This document shows positions 25,179 to 33,510 of a stretch of DNA of 64,000 nt, piece after piece. A program made the translations under genes and the position numbers. The DNA comes from JACCZR01 sp963830065. GTDB lineage: Bacteria > Actinomycetota > Thermoleophilia > Solirubrobacterales > Thermoleophilaceae. A model generated the notes under the pieces. That model worked only from the letters and a program-made list of their open reading frames with translations. It made no database searches and was not told where the DNA came from. Where the stretch lies: assembly GCA_963830065.1 (NCBI GenBank), contig CAWHLA010000006.1, forward strand, positions 248,001-312,000. The letters are read 5' to 3'. Positions within the stretch are counted from its first letter, which is position 1. Each line of letters begins with the position of its first letter.

Positions 25179-26507
25179 ATGTCCGTGACCGAGCAGCAGC
25201 TGTGGGGCGGCGAGACCGCCAAGGCCGTCGACAACTTCCCCGTATCCGGCGAGCGGGTGCCCGTTCCGGTGATCCGCTGGCTGGGCCGCATCAAGGGCAC
25301 CGCGGCCGCGGTCAACGGCGAGCTGGGCCTGCTCGACTCCGACATCGCGGAGCGGATCGCCCAGGCCGGCCTCGAGATCGCCGAGGGCAAGCACGACGAC
25401 CAGTTCCCGATCGACGTCTTCCAGACGGGCTCGGGCACCTCGTCGAACATGAACGCCAACGAGGTGATCGCCGAGCTGGCCGGTGACGAGGCCCACGCCA
25501 ACGATCACGTGAACATGGGCCAGTCCTCCAATGACGTCTTCCCCTCGGCCGTGCACCTGGCCGCCGTGGCCGAGACGCAGAACAAGCTCGTCCCGGCGCT
25601 GGAGCGCCTGAGCGGCTCGCTGGGCGCGAAGTCGAAGGAGTTCTCCGACCTGGTCAAGGCCGGCCGCACCCACATGATGGACGCGGTGCCGGTGACGCTC
25701 GGGCAGGAGTTCCGCGGCTACGAGGCGCAGATCCGGCTGGGCCGCGAGCGCGTCCAGGCCGCGCTGCCCCGGGCCGCGCAGATCCCGCTCGGCGGCACCG
25801 CCACCGGCACCGGCCTGAACACCCACCCCGAGTTCGCCGAGCGCGTGCGCGCAAAGATCGCCGAGGACACCGGGGTCTTGGTGGACGGCCCCGCCGACCC
25901 GTTCGAGGCGCAAGCCAACCGCGACGCGCTGGTCGAGCTCTCGGGCGCGCTGAAGGTCCTCGCCGTCTCGCTGACCAAGATCGCGAACGACCTGGTGCTG
26001 ATGGGCTCCGGGCCCCGCACCGGCCTGACCGAGCTCAAGCTGCCCGAGCTTCAGAAGGGCTCCTCGATCATGCCCGGGAAGGTCAACCCGGTGATCCCCG
26101 AGGTCGTGCTTCAGGTGGCCGCCCAGGTGATCGGCAACGACATGGCCATCGCCGTGGCGGGCTCTCAGGGGGCCTTCGAGCTCAACGTGCGCGTGCCGGT
26201 GATCGCCCGCAACCTGCTCGAGTCGATCACCGTGCTCACCAGCGCCTCGCACATGCTGGCCGAGAAGTGCATCGACGGCCTCGAGCCCAACGAGGAGGTG
26301 CTCACGCGCCACGCCGAGTCGACCCCGGCGATCGCCACCGCGCTCAACCCCTTCATCGGCTACGACCTGGGCACGGAGATCGTCCAGGAGGCGGTGGCCT
26401 CCGGGCGGACCATCCGCGAGGTGGCCGTGGACAAGGGCGTGGACGAGGAGACGCTCGACAAGGCCCTCGACCTCAAGGCCATGGCGGAGGGTTCCAAGCC
26501 GGGTTAG
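25179..26507 (+). CDS. fumC: Class II fumarate hydratase
   Basis: A 442-aa iron-independent fumarase interconverting fumarate and malate in the TCA cycle. Superfamily landmarks: FQTGSGTSSNMNANEVIAEL (active-site region 1), HVNMGQSSNDVFPSAVHLA (region 2), AGRTHMMDAVPVTLGQEF with the catalytic His, and the signature GSSIMPGKVNPVIPE from residue 294 with the mobile-loop Ser. Length is slightly below the 460 usual for FumC. Start supported by TAGGTT-N6. The stop again forms the -10 of the next gene. Confidence 0.95.
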   Translation: MSVTEQQLWGGETAKAVDNFPVSGERVPVPVIRWLGRIKGTAAAVNGELGLLDSDIAERIAQAGLEIAEGKHDDQFPIDVFQTGSGTSSNMNANEVIAELAGDEAHANDHVNMGQSSNDVFPSAVHLAAVAETQNKLVPALERLSGSLGAKSKEFSDLVKAGRTHMMDAVPVTLGQEFRGYEAQIRLGRERVQAALPRAAQIPLGGTATGTGLNTHPEFAERVRAKIAEDTGVLVDGPADPFEAQANRDALVELSGALKVLAVSLTKIANDLVLMGSGPRTGLTELKLPELQKGSSIMPGKVNPVIPEVVLQVAAQVIGNDMAIAVAGSQGAFELNVRVPVIARNLLESITVLTSASHMLAEKCIDGLEPNEEVLTRHAESTPAIATALNPFIGYDLGTEIVQEAVASGRTIREVAVDKGVDEETLDKALDLKAMAEGSKPG

Positions 26508-26510
26508 CCT
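26505..26510 (+). promoter_or_regulatory. Leaderless-type -10 for the first hydrolase-cyclase, formed by a stop codon
   Basis: TAGCCT, 6-nt spacer, GTG at 26517. TAG is the fumC stop. Confidence 0.6.
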
Positions 26511-26516
26511 CGGTAC

Positions 26517-28028
26517 GTGGCGCCGCCGCCCAAGACCCAGTACGCGCGGCGCGGCGACGTCAACATCGCCTACCAGGTCATGGGCGAGGGCCCCGTCGAC
26601 CTGCTCTGCGCGCCCGGCTTCATCTCCAACGTCGACCTGTACTGGACCGAGCCGCGGGTCACGGCCTATCTACGCCGGCTCGCGACCTTCAGCCGGCTGA
26701 TCATCTTCGACAAGCCGGGGACCGGCGCCTCCGACCCGGTGGCCAGCGTCCCCACACTCGAGGAGCGGGTGCAGGACATGCGCGCCGTGCTCGACGCCGT
26801 CGGCTCGGAGAGCGCCGCTCTGATGGGGGTCTCCGAGGGCGGCCCGATGAGCCTCCTGTTCGCGGCCACCTATCCGGAGCGGATCACCCGGCTGCTCCTG
26901 TACGGCTCTTTCGCCAAGTGGCAGCCGGAGGCGGACTACGTGCCCGAGGCGCTGGAGGCCGACGAGGTCCTGACGGAGCGGTTCGAGGGGATGCTCGACA
27001 CCTGGGGCGAGGGCACCATGATCGACATCTTCGCTCCCACCACCGCCGGCAGCGCGGTGATGCGCAGCGCCTGGGCGCTGTTCGAGCGGGCCGCGGCCAG
27101 CCCCGGGATGGTCCGGGGTGTGTGGGAGGCAGCCCGGACCGTCGACGCTCGGGCGGTCCTCCCGACGATCGACGTCCCCACCCTCGTCCTGCACCGCGCC
27201 GGCGACCAGGTCGTCCCCGCGCCGCTCGGGCGCTACATGGCCGACACGATCCCCGGCGCCCGATACGTCGAGCTGCCCGGTGACGACCACACGCCGTGGT
27301 TCGGGGAAAGCGAGCAGCTCCTGGAGGAGATCGAGGAGTTCCTGACCGGCTCCCGCCAGGGCACCGGTCCCGATCGTGTCCTGGCCACGGTCATGTTCAC
27401 CGACATCGTCGGGTCCACCGAGCGCGCCGCTGAGCTCGGGGATCGTCGCTGGCGCGAGCTGCTGGAGGGTCACGACCAGGTCGTGCGGGCCCAACTCGAG
27501 CGATTCGGCGGGCGGGAGGTCAACACCACCGGAGACGGCTTCCTCGCCGCCTTCGACGGGCCGGCGCGGGCGATCGAGTGTGCGCAGGCGATCAACGACG
27601 AGCTGGAGGGTCTCGACGTCGGGGTGCGCTCCGGGATCCACACGGGGGAGTGCGAGCGCCGCGGAGAGGATCTCGGCGGCCTGGCGGTCCATATCGGCGC
27701 GCGCGTGGGCGCGAAGGCTCAGGCCGGCGAGGTGCTGGTGTCGAGCACGGTGAAGGAGCTCGTCGTGGGCTCGGGCATCGCGTTCGATGACCGCGGGTCG
27801 GAAGCGCTGAAGGGCGTGCCGGGTGAGTGGCACCTCTTCGCTGTCCGCGGAGCCGCCAAGCGGCCGGTGGTCCAGGCGGTCGACGGCCAGGGCGTGGGCC
27901 TCGCCGAGCCCGAGGGGCACCTCTCACGCACCGATCGGGTGCGGATCGGGATCGCCAAGCGGGCGCCGGGAGCCTCGCGCGCGGCCGCGCGTCTCGCCTT
28001 GCGCCGGCGCCCTAGCTCTTCCATTTGA
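26517..28028 (+). CDS. Alpha/beta-hydrolase fused to a class III adenylate/guanylate cyclase
   Basis: A 503-aa two-domain protein. Residues 1-275: alpha/beta-hydrolase with oxyanion region, nucleophile elbow GVSEGGPM (Ser in GxSxG), TLVLHRAGDQVVP (acid) and LPGDDHTPWF (His). Residues 285-440: class III cyclase with FTDIVGST and NTTGDGFLAAFDGP supplying the two metal-binding Asp, and GGLAVHIGARV near the transition-state Arg. A basic tail of about 60 residues follows. The hydrolase half could act as a ligand sensor controlling cNMP synthesis. A paralogue lies at 41617. GTG start with TAGCCT-N6; 3' end overlaps the convergent redoxin by 17 nt. Confidence 0.88.
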   Translation: MAPPPKTQYARRGDVNIAYQVMGEGPVDLLCAPGFISNVDLYWTEPRVTAYLRRLATFSRLIIFDKPGTGASDPVASVPTLEERVQDMRAVLDAVGSESAALMGVSEGGPMSLLFAATYPERITRLLLYGSFAKWQPEADYVPEALEADEVLTERFEGMLDTWGEGTMIDIFAPTTAGSAVMRSAWALFERAAASPGMVRGVWEAARTVDARAVLPTIDVPTLVLHRAGDQVVPAPLGRYMADTIPGARYVELPGDDHTPWFGESEQLLEEIEEFLTGSRQGTGPDRVLATVMFTDIVGSTERAAELGDRRWRELLEGHDQVVRAQLERFGGREVNTTGDGFLAAFDGPARAIECAQAINDELEGLDVGVRSGIHTGECERRGEDLGGLAVHIGARVGAKAQAGEVLVSSTVKELVVGSGIAFDDRGSEALKGVPGEWHLFAVRGAAKRPVVQAVDGQGVGLAEPEGHLSRTDRVRIGIAKRAPGASRAAARLALRRRPSSSI

Positions 28029-28515
28029 CCGAGCAGCCCACCGGCTCGGTCTCCGCCGTGTCGGGCCGGCGGCCCTCGAGCGCCGCGTCGAGTGCCGCGC
28101 GCAGCCAGGCGGCGTCGAGCGATGGGTCGGAGTGGTCGGCGTCCGGGGCGCCGCGGTAGACCACCCGGCGCTCGGGATCCAGCACGAACACGTCGGGCGT
28201 GGTCCGCGCGCCGTACGCGCGCGCCACGTCCTGTGACTCGTCGCGCAGGTAGGGCGCAGGCCACGGGCCCTCGGACTGGATCCGGTCGCGCATCGCCTCG
28301 GTCGAGTCGCGCGGGTAGCGCTCGGCGTCGTTGGGGTTGATCAGCAGCGTGCGCACCCCGCGGTCGGCGTAGTCGTGCGCCACGCTCAGCAGCCGGTCGT
28401 GCCAGGCCAGGGCGTAGGGGCAGTGGTTGCAGGTGAAGGCCACCACGGTCACGCCCTCCGGCCCGTGCTCGGTGCCCTCGGTGTCGGGCAGGGTGAAGTC
28501 AGGTGCTGTGGTCAC
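28012..28515 (-). CDS. Thioredoxin-fold redoxin (AhpC/TSA-like)
   Basis: A 167-aa protein: PDFTLPDTEGTEHGPEGVTV then VVAFTCNHCPYALAWHDRLL with a CxxC redox pair (CNHC) in the family-typical CNHCPY setting, followed by TLLINPNDAERYP, DVARAYGARTTPDVFVLDPE with a cis-Pro candidate. Probably a cytosolic disulfide/peroxide enzyme. GTG start preceded by GAGGAGG at 5-6 nt; overlaps the 3' end of the upstream thioredoxin-like gene by 17 nt. Third gene of the HxlR operon. Confidence 0.82.
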   Translation of the reverse strand: MTTAPDFTLPDTEGTEHGPEGVTVVAFTCNHCPYALAWHDRLLSVAHDYADRGVRTLLINPNDAERYPRDSTEAMRDRIQSEGPWPAPYLRDESQDVARAYGARTTPDVFVLDPERRVVYRGAPDADHSDPSLDAAWLRAALDAALEGRRPDTAETEPVGCSVKWKS

Positions 28516-28825
28516 GGTGCCTCCTCAGTGCGGCTCTGACGTCTTCGCTGTCGGGTACGGGCGAGGGCCGCCCGTCGCGCAACCTGTATACCCGGCACGC
28601 GAGGCCGGTCAGCTCTCCCTCGACCGGCACGATGTCCTCGCCGTCGATGCGGATGGTGGGCGAGCCGACGAACTGCTCGCGCTCGGCCGCAGCTTCGGTG
28701 TCGACCTCACGGACCTCGACCGACTGGGGGTCGAGGCCCTCCTCCCCCATCGTCCTCCTGAGATCGTCCAGCGCCTTGGGGTGGGAGGGGCAGCCCTCCC
28801 ACCACAGCAACTCGACCCGAGTCAA
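28499..28825 (-). CDS. Small thioredoxin-like protein
   Basis: A 108-aa protein with a thioredoxin-like beginning RVELLWWEGCPSHPKALDDL, where one Cys survives in CPSH, then VDTEAAAEREQFVGSPTIRI with the cis-Pro strand SPTIRIDGEDI and a final helix. It resembles small actinobacterial thioredoxin-fold proteins often found beside mercury or redox genes. TTG start overlapping the upstream TGA (TTGA), so it is translated with HxlR. The single active-site Cys argues for a binding or monothiol role rather than a classical dithiol reductase. Confidence 0.7.
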   Translation of the reverse strand: MTRVELLWWEGCPSHPKALDDLRRTMGEEGLDPQSVEVREVDTEAAAEREQFVGSPTIRIDGEDIVPVEGELTGLACRVYRLRDGRPSPVPDSEDVRAALRRHRDHST

Positions 28826-29469
28826 GCCACGGGCTCGGGCAATGGGAACAGCCCGAAGAAGCGCTCCACCGCGTCGTGGTCGCCCTCGACGACGAGGTCG
28901 GCGGAGTCAAGGGACTCCCTGCCGTGAGCAACCGCCAGCATGGTGCCGACGTCGCTGGTGATGACGGCGTCGGGCTCCGCCACCTCTCCGCGCTCCAGCG
29001 ACAGCTCCCCGCCCGAGACCACGGCGCGGAAGGGCTGATCGTCCAAGCGCAGCTCGAGCGCCGTCTCGAACCCCTGCGCCAACGAGGGGTCGAACAGCGT
29101 CTGCAGCGACAACAGATGCGCATCGAAGCTCATGCCACACCCCTCCGGCGCGGCCGGGGCGCGAGCGCCCCACCGGCCCAGAGCAATGAGGACCGACTCC
29201 AGCTCACGACCCCACTCGGTCAGCTCGTAGACCTGGGACGCAGCGGGCGGGGGCAGCTTGCGGCGGACCAGCACGCCGGCTTCCTCGAGGTCGCGCAGGC
29301 GCTGCGAAAGGATGTCGGGCCCCACGTGGGGCAATCCGGTCCGCAGGTCGGTGAAGCGCTTGGGGCCGAGCATCAGCTCGCGGATCACCAGCAGCGACCA
29401 GCGCTCGCCCACGCGGTCCAGTGCGCGGGGGATGCCGCACGCCTCGTTGTACGTGCGCTTCGCGGACAT
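28822..29469 (-). CDS. HxlR-family regulator with SCP2-like C-terminal domain
   Basis: A 215-aa protein. Residues 1-105 are an HxlR winged helix: NEACGIPRALDRVGERWSLL, VIRELMLGPKRFTDLRTGLP, ILSQRLRDLEEAGVLVRR. HxlR regulators often sense redox or electrophiles through the N-terminal Cys, here C11. Residues 115-215 resemble an SCP2 sterol-carrier fold (ALELRLDDQPFRAVVSGGEL and AVITSDVGTMLAVAHG), which may bind a hydrophobic ligand. It heads an operon with two thioredoxin-fold genes and is divergent from a DUF899 thioredoxin-like gene. TAGTAT lies 6 nt upstream of the ATG. Confidence 0.85.
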   Translation of the reverse strand: MSAKRTYNEACGIPRALDRVGERWSLLVIRELMLGPKRFTDLRTGLPHVGPDILSQRLRDLEEAGVLVRRKLPPPAASQVYELTEWGRELESVLIALGRWGARAPAAPEGCGMSFDAHLLSLQTLFDPSLAQGFETALELRLDDQPFRAVVSGGELSLERGEVAEPDAVITSDVGTMLAVAHGRESLDSADLVVEGDHDAVERFFGLFPLPEPVA

Positions 29470-29475
29470 AGGGAA

Positions 29476-29481
29476 ATACTA
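29476..29481 (-). promoter_or_regulatory. Leaderless-type -10 for the HxlR operon
   Basis: TAGTAT, 6-nt spacer, ATG at 29469, in a distinctly AT-rich 74-nt intergenic gap (29470-29543), unusual for this GC-rich window. The gap also carries the promoter of the divergent DUF899 gene and is the obvious place for HxlR operators. Confidence 0.6.
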
Positions 29482-29543
29482 CCGCAAAATCGGATTCCTA
29501 AATCTTGTGCTTGGTTTTTCCAACTTTGTGGTAGGACTTCAGC

Positions 29544-30263
29544 ATGACCGACCACCGGACCGCCGACCGCCAGGAGTGGCTCGCCGCACGACGCGATCTG
29601 CTCGAGAAGGAGAAGGAGCTGACCCGTCTTAGCGACGAGCTGGCCCGAGAGCGCCTGGAGCTTCCCTGGGTCCCGCTGGACAAGGAGTACCGCTTCGACA
29701 CGACCGACGGGCCGAAGACGCTGGCCGACCTGTTCGACGGCCGCTCCCAGCTGCTCGTCTACCACTTCATGTACTCGCCGGAGATCGACGGCGAGTTCTG
29801 CCCCAGCTGCTCGCTGTCGGCCGACCACTTCGACGGCCCCTCGGCCCACCTGGCCGAACGCGACGTGAGCTTCGCGTGCGTGTCCCGCGCCCCGGTGGAG
29901 AAGATCGAGGCCTACAAGGCCCGCATGGGCTGGAGGTTCCCCTGGGTCTCCTCCCTGGGCAGCGACTTCAACTACGACTTCAACGTCTCCTTCACCGAGG
30001 AGGAGCAGAAGGGCGAGGGCACCTACAACTTCGGCCCGATCGAGCAGCCCTTCGAGGAGCTGCCGGGCATGAGCGCCTTCGCGCTGGTGGACGGCGTGGT
30101 CCACCACACCTACTCGTCCTACGCCCGCGGCGGCGACGTCCTCATGGGCATCTACCAGCTCCTGGACCGCGTGCCCTACGGTCGTAACGAGGACGGCTTC
30201 GACCACCCGATGCAGTGGGTGCGCCGCCACGACGAGTACGAGCACGCGGGGGCCACGTCGTGA
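29544..30263 (+). CDS. DUF899-family thioredoxin-like protein
   Basis: A 239-aa DUF899 protein: RQEWLAARRDLLEKEKELTR, LPWVPLDKEYRFDTTDGPKT, LLVYHFMYSPEIDGEFCPSC with the CPSC pair, APVEKIEAYKARMGWRFPWV and FNYDFNVSFT, all typical of this thioredoxin-fold family. Enzymatic role unknown, probably redox. It is divergent from the HxlR gene and likely controlled by it. The stop TGA overlaps the GTG of a 35-codon frame that in turn overlaps an MFS gene. Confidence 0.88.
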   Translation: MTDHRTADRQEWLAARRDLLEKEKELTRLSDELARERLELPWVPLDKEYRFDTTDGPKTLADLFDGRSQLLVYHFMYSPEIDGEFCPSCSLSADHFDGPSAHLAERDVSFACVSRAPVEKIEAYKARMGWRFPWVSSLGSDFNYDFNVSFTEEEQKGEGTYNFGPIEQPFEELPGMSAFALVDGVVHHTYSSYARGGDVLMGIYQLLDRVPYGRNEDGFDHPMQWVRRHDEYEHAGATS

Positions 30264-30367
30264 TCGCGCACATCGCGGGCTTGCCCGCCGAAGAACTGAT
30301 CCTGTTGCTAAACGGAACGGCCGGTCTTACGTGGGCGGTCGTACGAGGAAGGAGACGAGCCCGATGA
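30260..30367 (+). CDS. 35-aa small protein bridging DUF899 and MFS genes
   Basis: A short frame starting GTG at 30260 (GTGA overlap with the DUF899 stop) and ending TGA at 30365-30367, overlapping the MFS ATG as ATGA. It reads VIAHIAGLPAEELILLLNGT then AGLTWAVVRGRRRAR: an amphipathic/hydrophobic centre and a strongly basic tail, plausible for a small membrane-associated protein. Overlaps at both ends argue for translation, or for a leader peptide coupling MFS translation. AAGGAG at 30350-30355 could also serve the MFS gene directly. Confidence 0.55.
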   Translation: MIAHIAGLPAEELILLLNGTAGLTWAVVRGRRRAR

Positions 30368-31830
30368 CCGACCGAACCGACCGAAACCGCTGGATAGCCC
30401 TGTACGTGCTGTGCACGGGGATGCTGATGATCGTCCTCGACGTGACCATCGTGAACGTCGCGCTGCCGTCGATCCAGGACGACCTCGGCTTCTCACAGTC
30501 GAGCCTGGCCTGGGTGGTCAACGCCTACCTGATCTCGTTCGGGGGCCTGTTGCTGCTCGCCGGGCGCCTCGGAGACATCCTCGGGCGGCTGAACATGTTC
30601 CTGGCCGGCCTCGGGGTGTTCACCCTGGCGTCGCTGCTGTGCGGCGTGGCCCAGAGCCAAGAGCTCCTCGTGGGCGCCCGCTTCCTCCAGGGAGTCGGCG
30701 GCGCCATGACCTCCGCGGTCATCCTCGGGATGATCGTGACCATGTTCCCCGAGCCGCGGGAGCAGGCGAAGGCAATCGGCGCGTTCGCGTTCGTGGCCTC
30801 CGCCGGCGGTTCGGTCGGCCTCCTGGCCGGCGGGATCCTGACCGAGTCGATCAGCTGGCACTGGATCTTCTTCGTGAACGTCCCGATCGCCATCGTCACC
30901 GCGCTGCTGGCGCGGCGGCTGCTGGAGCGCGAGGAGGGCATCGGGTTCGGCGACGGCGCGGACGCGGCGGGCGCCGTGCTGATCACCGCGTCGCTGATGC
31001 TCGGCGTGTACACGATCGTCAAGCCGGCGGCCGAGCTCGGCTGGACCGACCCGCAGACGCTCGCCCTGGCCGCCGGCTCGCTGGCGCTGCTGGCCGGGTT
31101 CATCGTGCGCGAATCTCGCACGAGCAATCCTCTGATGCCGCTGCGGCTGTTCCGCTCGCGCAACGTGTCGGGCGCCAACATCGTCCAGGCGCTGTCGGTG
31201 GCCGGGATGTTCGGGATGTTCTTCATGGGCTCCCTGTACCTGCAGCGGGTGCTCGGCTACGACGCCCTGGAGATCGGGCTGGCCTTCATGCCGGTGACGA
31301 TCGTGATGGGCCTGTTCTCGGTGCGCTACTCGGAGCGGCTCGTGATGCGCTTCGGCGCCCGCCAGGTGCTGCTCCCGGGCATGGCGCTGATCGTGGTCGG
31401 CCTGCTCCTGTTCACCCAGGCGCCGGTCGGCGGCAGCTACGTGCAGCACGTGCTGCCGTCGCTGCTGATGTTCGGCCTCGGCGCCGGCCTGTCGTTCCCG
31501 GCGTTGATGAACATCGCGATGTCCGGCGCCACCGACGAGGACGCCGGGCTGGCCTCGGGACTCGTGAACACGTCCGCCCAGGTGGGCGGGGCGCTGGGGC
31601 TGGCGCTGCTGGCAACGCTGTCGGCCTCGCGCACCGAGGCGCTGGCCAAGGGCGGCGAGCAGATGGCCTCGGCGCTGACCGGCGGCTACCACCTCGCGTT
31701 CCTGATCGGCGCCGGCCTGGTTCTCCTGGCCACGGTGGTCGCGGCGGTGGTGATCGAGAAGCCCGAGGCCGAGGCTGAGCCGCACGCCCATGCCGCCCGG
31801 CCCGAGCCGGCCTTCTCCGAGGGCTCCTAG
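30364..31830 (+). CDS. MFS drug:H+ antiporter (DHA2, 14-TM type)
   Basis: A 488-aa multidrug-type major facilitator. Helix 1 LYVLCTGMLMIVLDVTIVNV with the DHA2 motif D1 (LDVTIVNVALPSI), WVVNAYLISFGGLLLLAGRL with motif A (GRLGDILGR), RFLQGVGGAMTSA with motif B, and motif C in helix 5 (AGGSVGLLAGGILTESISWH). About 14 hydrophobic segments. The ATG 30364 with upstream AAGGAG is preferred to an upstream ATG. Context with HxlR, thioredoxin-like and DUF899 genes suggests export of an electrophilic or toxic compound, an inference only. Confidence 0.92.
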   Translation: MTDRTDRNRWIALYVLCTGMLMIVLDVTIVNVALPSIQDDLGFSQSSLAWVVNAYLISFGGLLLLAGRLGDILGRLNMFLAGLGVFTLASLLCGVAQSQELLVGARFLQGVGGAMTSAVILGMIVTMFPEPREQAKAIGAFAFVASAGGSVGLLAGGILTESISWHWIFFVNVPIAIVTALLARRLLEREEGIGFGDGADAAGAVLITASLMLGVYTIVKPAAELGWTDPQTLALAAGSLALLAGFIVRESRTSNPLMPLRLFRSRNVSGANIVQALSVAGMFGMFFMGSLYLQRVLGYDALEIGLAFMPVTIVMGLFSVRYSERLVMRFGARQVLLPGMALIVVGLLLFTQAPVGGSYVQHVLPSLLMFGLGAGLSFPALMNIAMSGATDEDAGLASGLVNTSAQVGGALGLALLATLSASRTEALAKGGEQMASALTGGYHLAFLIGAGLVLLATVVAAVVIEKPEAEAEPHAHAARPEPAFSEGS

Positions 31831-31832
31831 CC

Positions 31833-32459
31833 GTGGCGACCTACGCGCTGATCCACGGCGCGGCCGATTCCGGCGCCGCCTGGGGTCGCGTGGCCTCCGA
31901 GCTGGAGGCCCGCGGCCACCGGGCGGTGGCGCCGGACCTGCCCTGCGACGACGAGTCGGCCGGCTGGGAGGAGCACTTCGAGGCCGTCCGCGATGCGGTG
32001 GGCCACGCCAGTGACCTCCGGGTGGTCGCCCACTCGCTCGGCGGCTTCACCGCGACCCTGGTGTGCGCGCGGATGGAGGCAGAGTCCCTGACGTTCGTCG
32101 CCGGGATGGTCCCTGCCCCCGGCGAGACGGTCGGGGAGTGGTCGGCCGCCGTCCGCCCCCCGGACATCCCCGATGACCCGGTCGAGGCCTTCCTCCAGGA
32201 CCTGCCCCCCGAGCAAGCCGCCGAGGAGCTGGCCAAAGCGCGTCCTCAGGTGGCCAAGGCGATGGGCGAGCCGCTGCCGATCGACGCATGGCCCGACGTG
32301 CGCACCTGGTATCTGCTGTGCCGCGACGACAACTGCTTCCCGGCCGACTGGGCCCGGGCGATGGCGCGCGACCGCCTGGACATCGAGGCCGACGAGATCG
32401 ACGGCGGCCACTGCCCGTACCTGAGCCGGCCCGGCGACCTGGCCGCCTACCTCGCGTGA
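31833..32459 (+). CDS. Alpha/beta-hydrolase (esterase-like)
   Basis: A 208-aa hydrolase: YALIHGAADSGAAWGRVASE (oxyanion HG), VAPDLPCDDESAGWEEHFEA, VVAHSLGGFTATLVCARM with Ser nucleophile in HSLGG, WYLLCRDDNCFPADWAR (acid) and DEIDGGHCPYLSRPGDLA with the catalytic His. This resembles salicylate-esterase/hydroxynitrile-lyase-like alpha/beta hydrolases. GTG start 2 nt after the MFS stop; stop overlaps the next gene as GTGA. Substrate unknown. Confidence 0.87.
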   Translation: MATYALIHGAADSGAAWGRVASELEARGHRAVAPDLPCDDESAGWEEHFEAVRDAVGHASDLRVVAHSLGGFTATLVCARMEAESLTFVAGMVPAPGETVGEWSAAVRPPDIPDDPVEAFLQDLPPEQAAEELAKARPQVAKAMGEPLPIDAWPDVRTWYLLCRDDNCFPADWARAMARDRLDIEADEIDGGHCPYLSRPGDLAAYLA

Positions 32460-33013
32460 GGAAGCTCGTCTACTCCATGCTCGTCTCGCTGGACGGGTAC
32501 GTCGCCACGCCGGAGGGCAGCCTCGAGTGGGCGCGGGTCGACGAGGACCTTCACCGGGCAGCCAACGCCGAGCAACGCGACACCGAGCTGACCCTCTACG
32601 GACGGCGAATGTGGGAGATCATGGCCGCCCACTGGCCGACGGCCGACCAGGACACGGACAGCCCCGAGTGGGAGCGAGAGTTCGCCCGCCTCTGGCAGGG
32701 CTCGGAGAAGGTCGTGTTCTCCCAGACGCTCGACGAGGTGAGCGGCAACACCAGGCTCGTGCGCGATGACCCGGTGCAGGAGGTCCGCAAGCTGAAGTCC
32801 CAGCACGGCGGGACGATGTCCATCGGCGGGCCGACCCTAGCCGCCGGCGCGATCCGCGCCGGGTTGGTCGACGAGTACCGGCTGCTGTTGCATCCGGTGG
32901 TGCTGGGTGGCGGCCACCCCTTCCTCCCGCCGCTCGACGAGCCGCTCGAGCTGACCCTGGTCGACCAGCAGCGATTCGCCTCCGGGGTCACCTACCTGAC
33001 CTATGTGACTTAG
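32456..33013 (+). CDS. RibD C-terminal / dihydrofolate-reductase-like protein
   Basis: A 185-aa protein of the RibD-C family, NADPH-binding DHFR fold: KLVYSMLVSLDGYVATPEGS, ELTLYGRRMWEIMAAHWPTA, EKVVFSQTLDEVSGNTRLVR, GTMSIGGPTLAAGAIRAGLV and DEYRLLLHPVVLGGGHPFLP. Stand-alone members are common in actinobacteria and rarely have a known substrate. GTG overlaps the hydrolase stop (GTGA). Its TAG stop begins the -10 hexamer of the next gene. Confidence 0.87.
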   Translation: MRKLVYSMLVSLDGYVATPEGSLEWARVDEDLHRAANAEQRDTELTLYGRRMWEIMAAHWPTADQDTDSPEWEREFARLWQGSEKVVFSQTLDEVSGNTRLVRDDPVQEVRKLKSQHGGTMSIGGPTLAAGAIRAGLVDEYRLLLHPVVLGGGHPFLPPLDEPLELTLVDQQRFASGVTYLTYVT

Positions 33014-33016
33014 TCT
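33011..33016 (+). promoter_or_regulatory. Leaderless-type -10 for the 33.0-kb membrane protein, formed by a stop codon
   Basis: TAGTCT, 7-nt spacer, GTG at 33024. TAG is the stop of the RibD-like gene. Confidence 0.6.
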
Positions 33017-33023
33017 CGCCCGC

Positions 33024-33506
33024 GTGAACGGGCTGATCTCCGGCACCAACGCCGCCCGGGCGATCTACGGGCAGATCCTCAGCACGGCCGTGGTGGCGAC
33101 TCTGTCAGAGGACGAGGAGTACGCCGTCTCGGACATCCTGGTCGCCGTGGTGGTCAGCACGCTGGTCTTCTGGGTCGCGCACGTCTACGCCGAGTCGGCC
33201 GCCCAGCGGCTCAACCAGCAGCACAACCTGACGCTGCGCGAGATATGGGCCAACGGGCGAAGCGAGGGCGCGATGGTGCTCGCCGCCATCCCCACAGTCC
33301 TGGTGCTGGCGCTGGGTGCGCTGGAGGCACTGGACCGCAACCTCACGCTCGACCTGGCCATCGGCCTCGGAGTGGCCGAGCTGGCCGGCCTGGGCCTGGT
33401 GATCGCCCGTCGCTCGAAGATGGGCTTCGGAGGCACGATCGGCTCGATGTTCCTGACCGCCTCGCTGGGCATGGTGATCGTGGGCCTGAAGACGGTCGTG
33501 CACTAG
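33024..33506 (+). CDS. Four-helix membrane protein of unknown function
   Basis: A 160-aa protein with about four hydrophobic segments: SDILVAVVVSTLVFWVAHVY, MVLAAIPTVLVLALGALEAL, LAIGLGVAELAGLGLVIA and SMFLTASLGMVIVGLKTVV. Between helix 1 and 2 lies a polar stretch with YAESAAQRLNQQHNLTLREI. An HxYA-type motif in the first helix followed by a charged loop recurs in small actinobacterial membrane proteins, but I know no function. Five nt separate it from the crotonase gene. Confidence 0.7.
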   Translation: MNGLISGTNAARAIYGQILSTAVVATLSEDEEYAVSDILVAVVVSTLVFWVAHVYAESAAQRLNQQHNLTLREIWANGRSEGAMVLAAIPTVLVLALGALEALDRNLTLDLAIGLGVAELAGLGLVIARRSKMGFGGTIGSMFLTASLGMVIVGLKTVVH

Positions 33507-33510
33507 TCAG

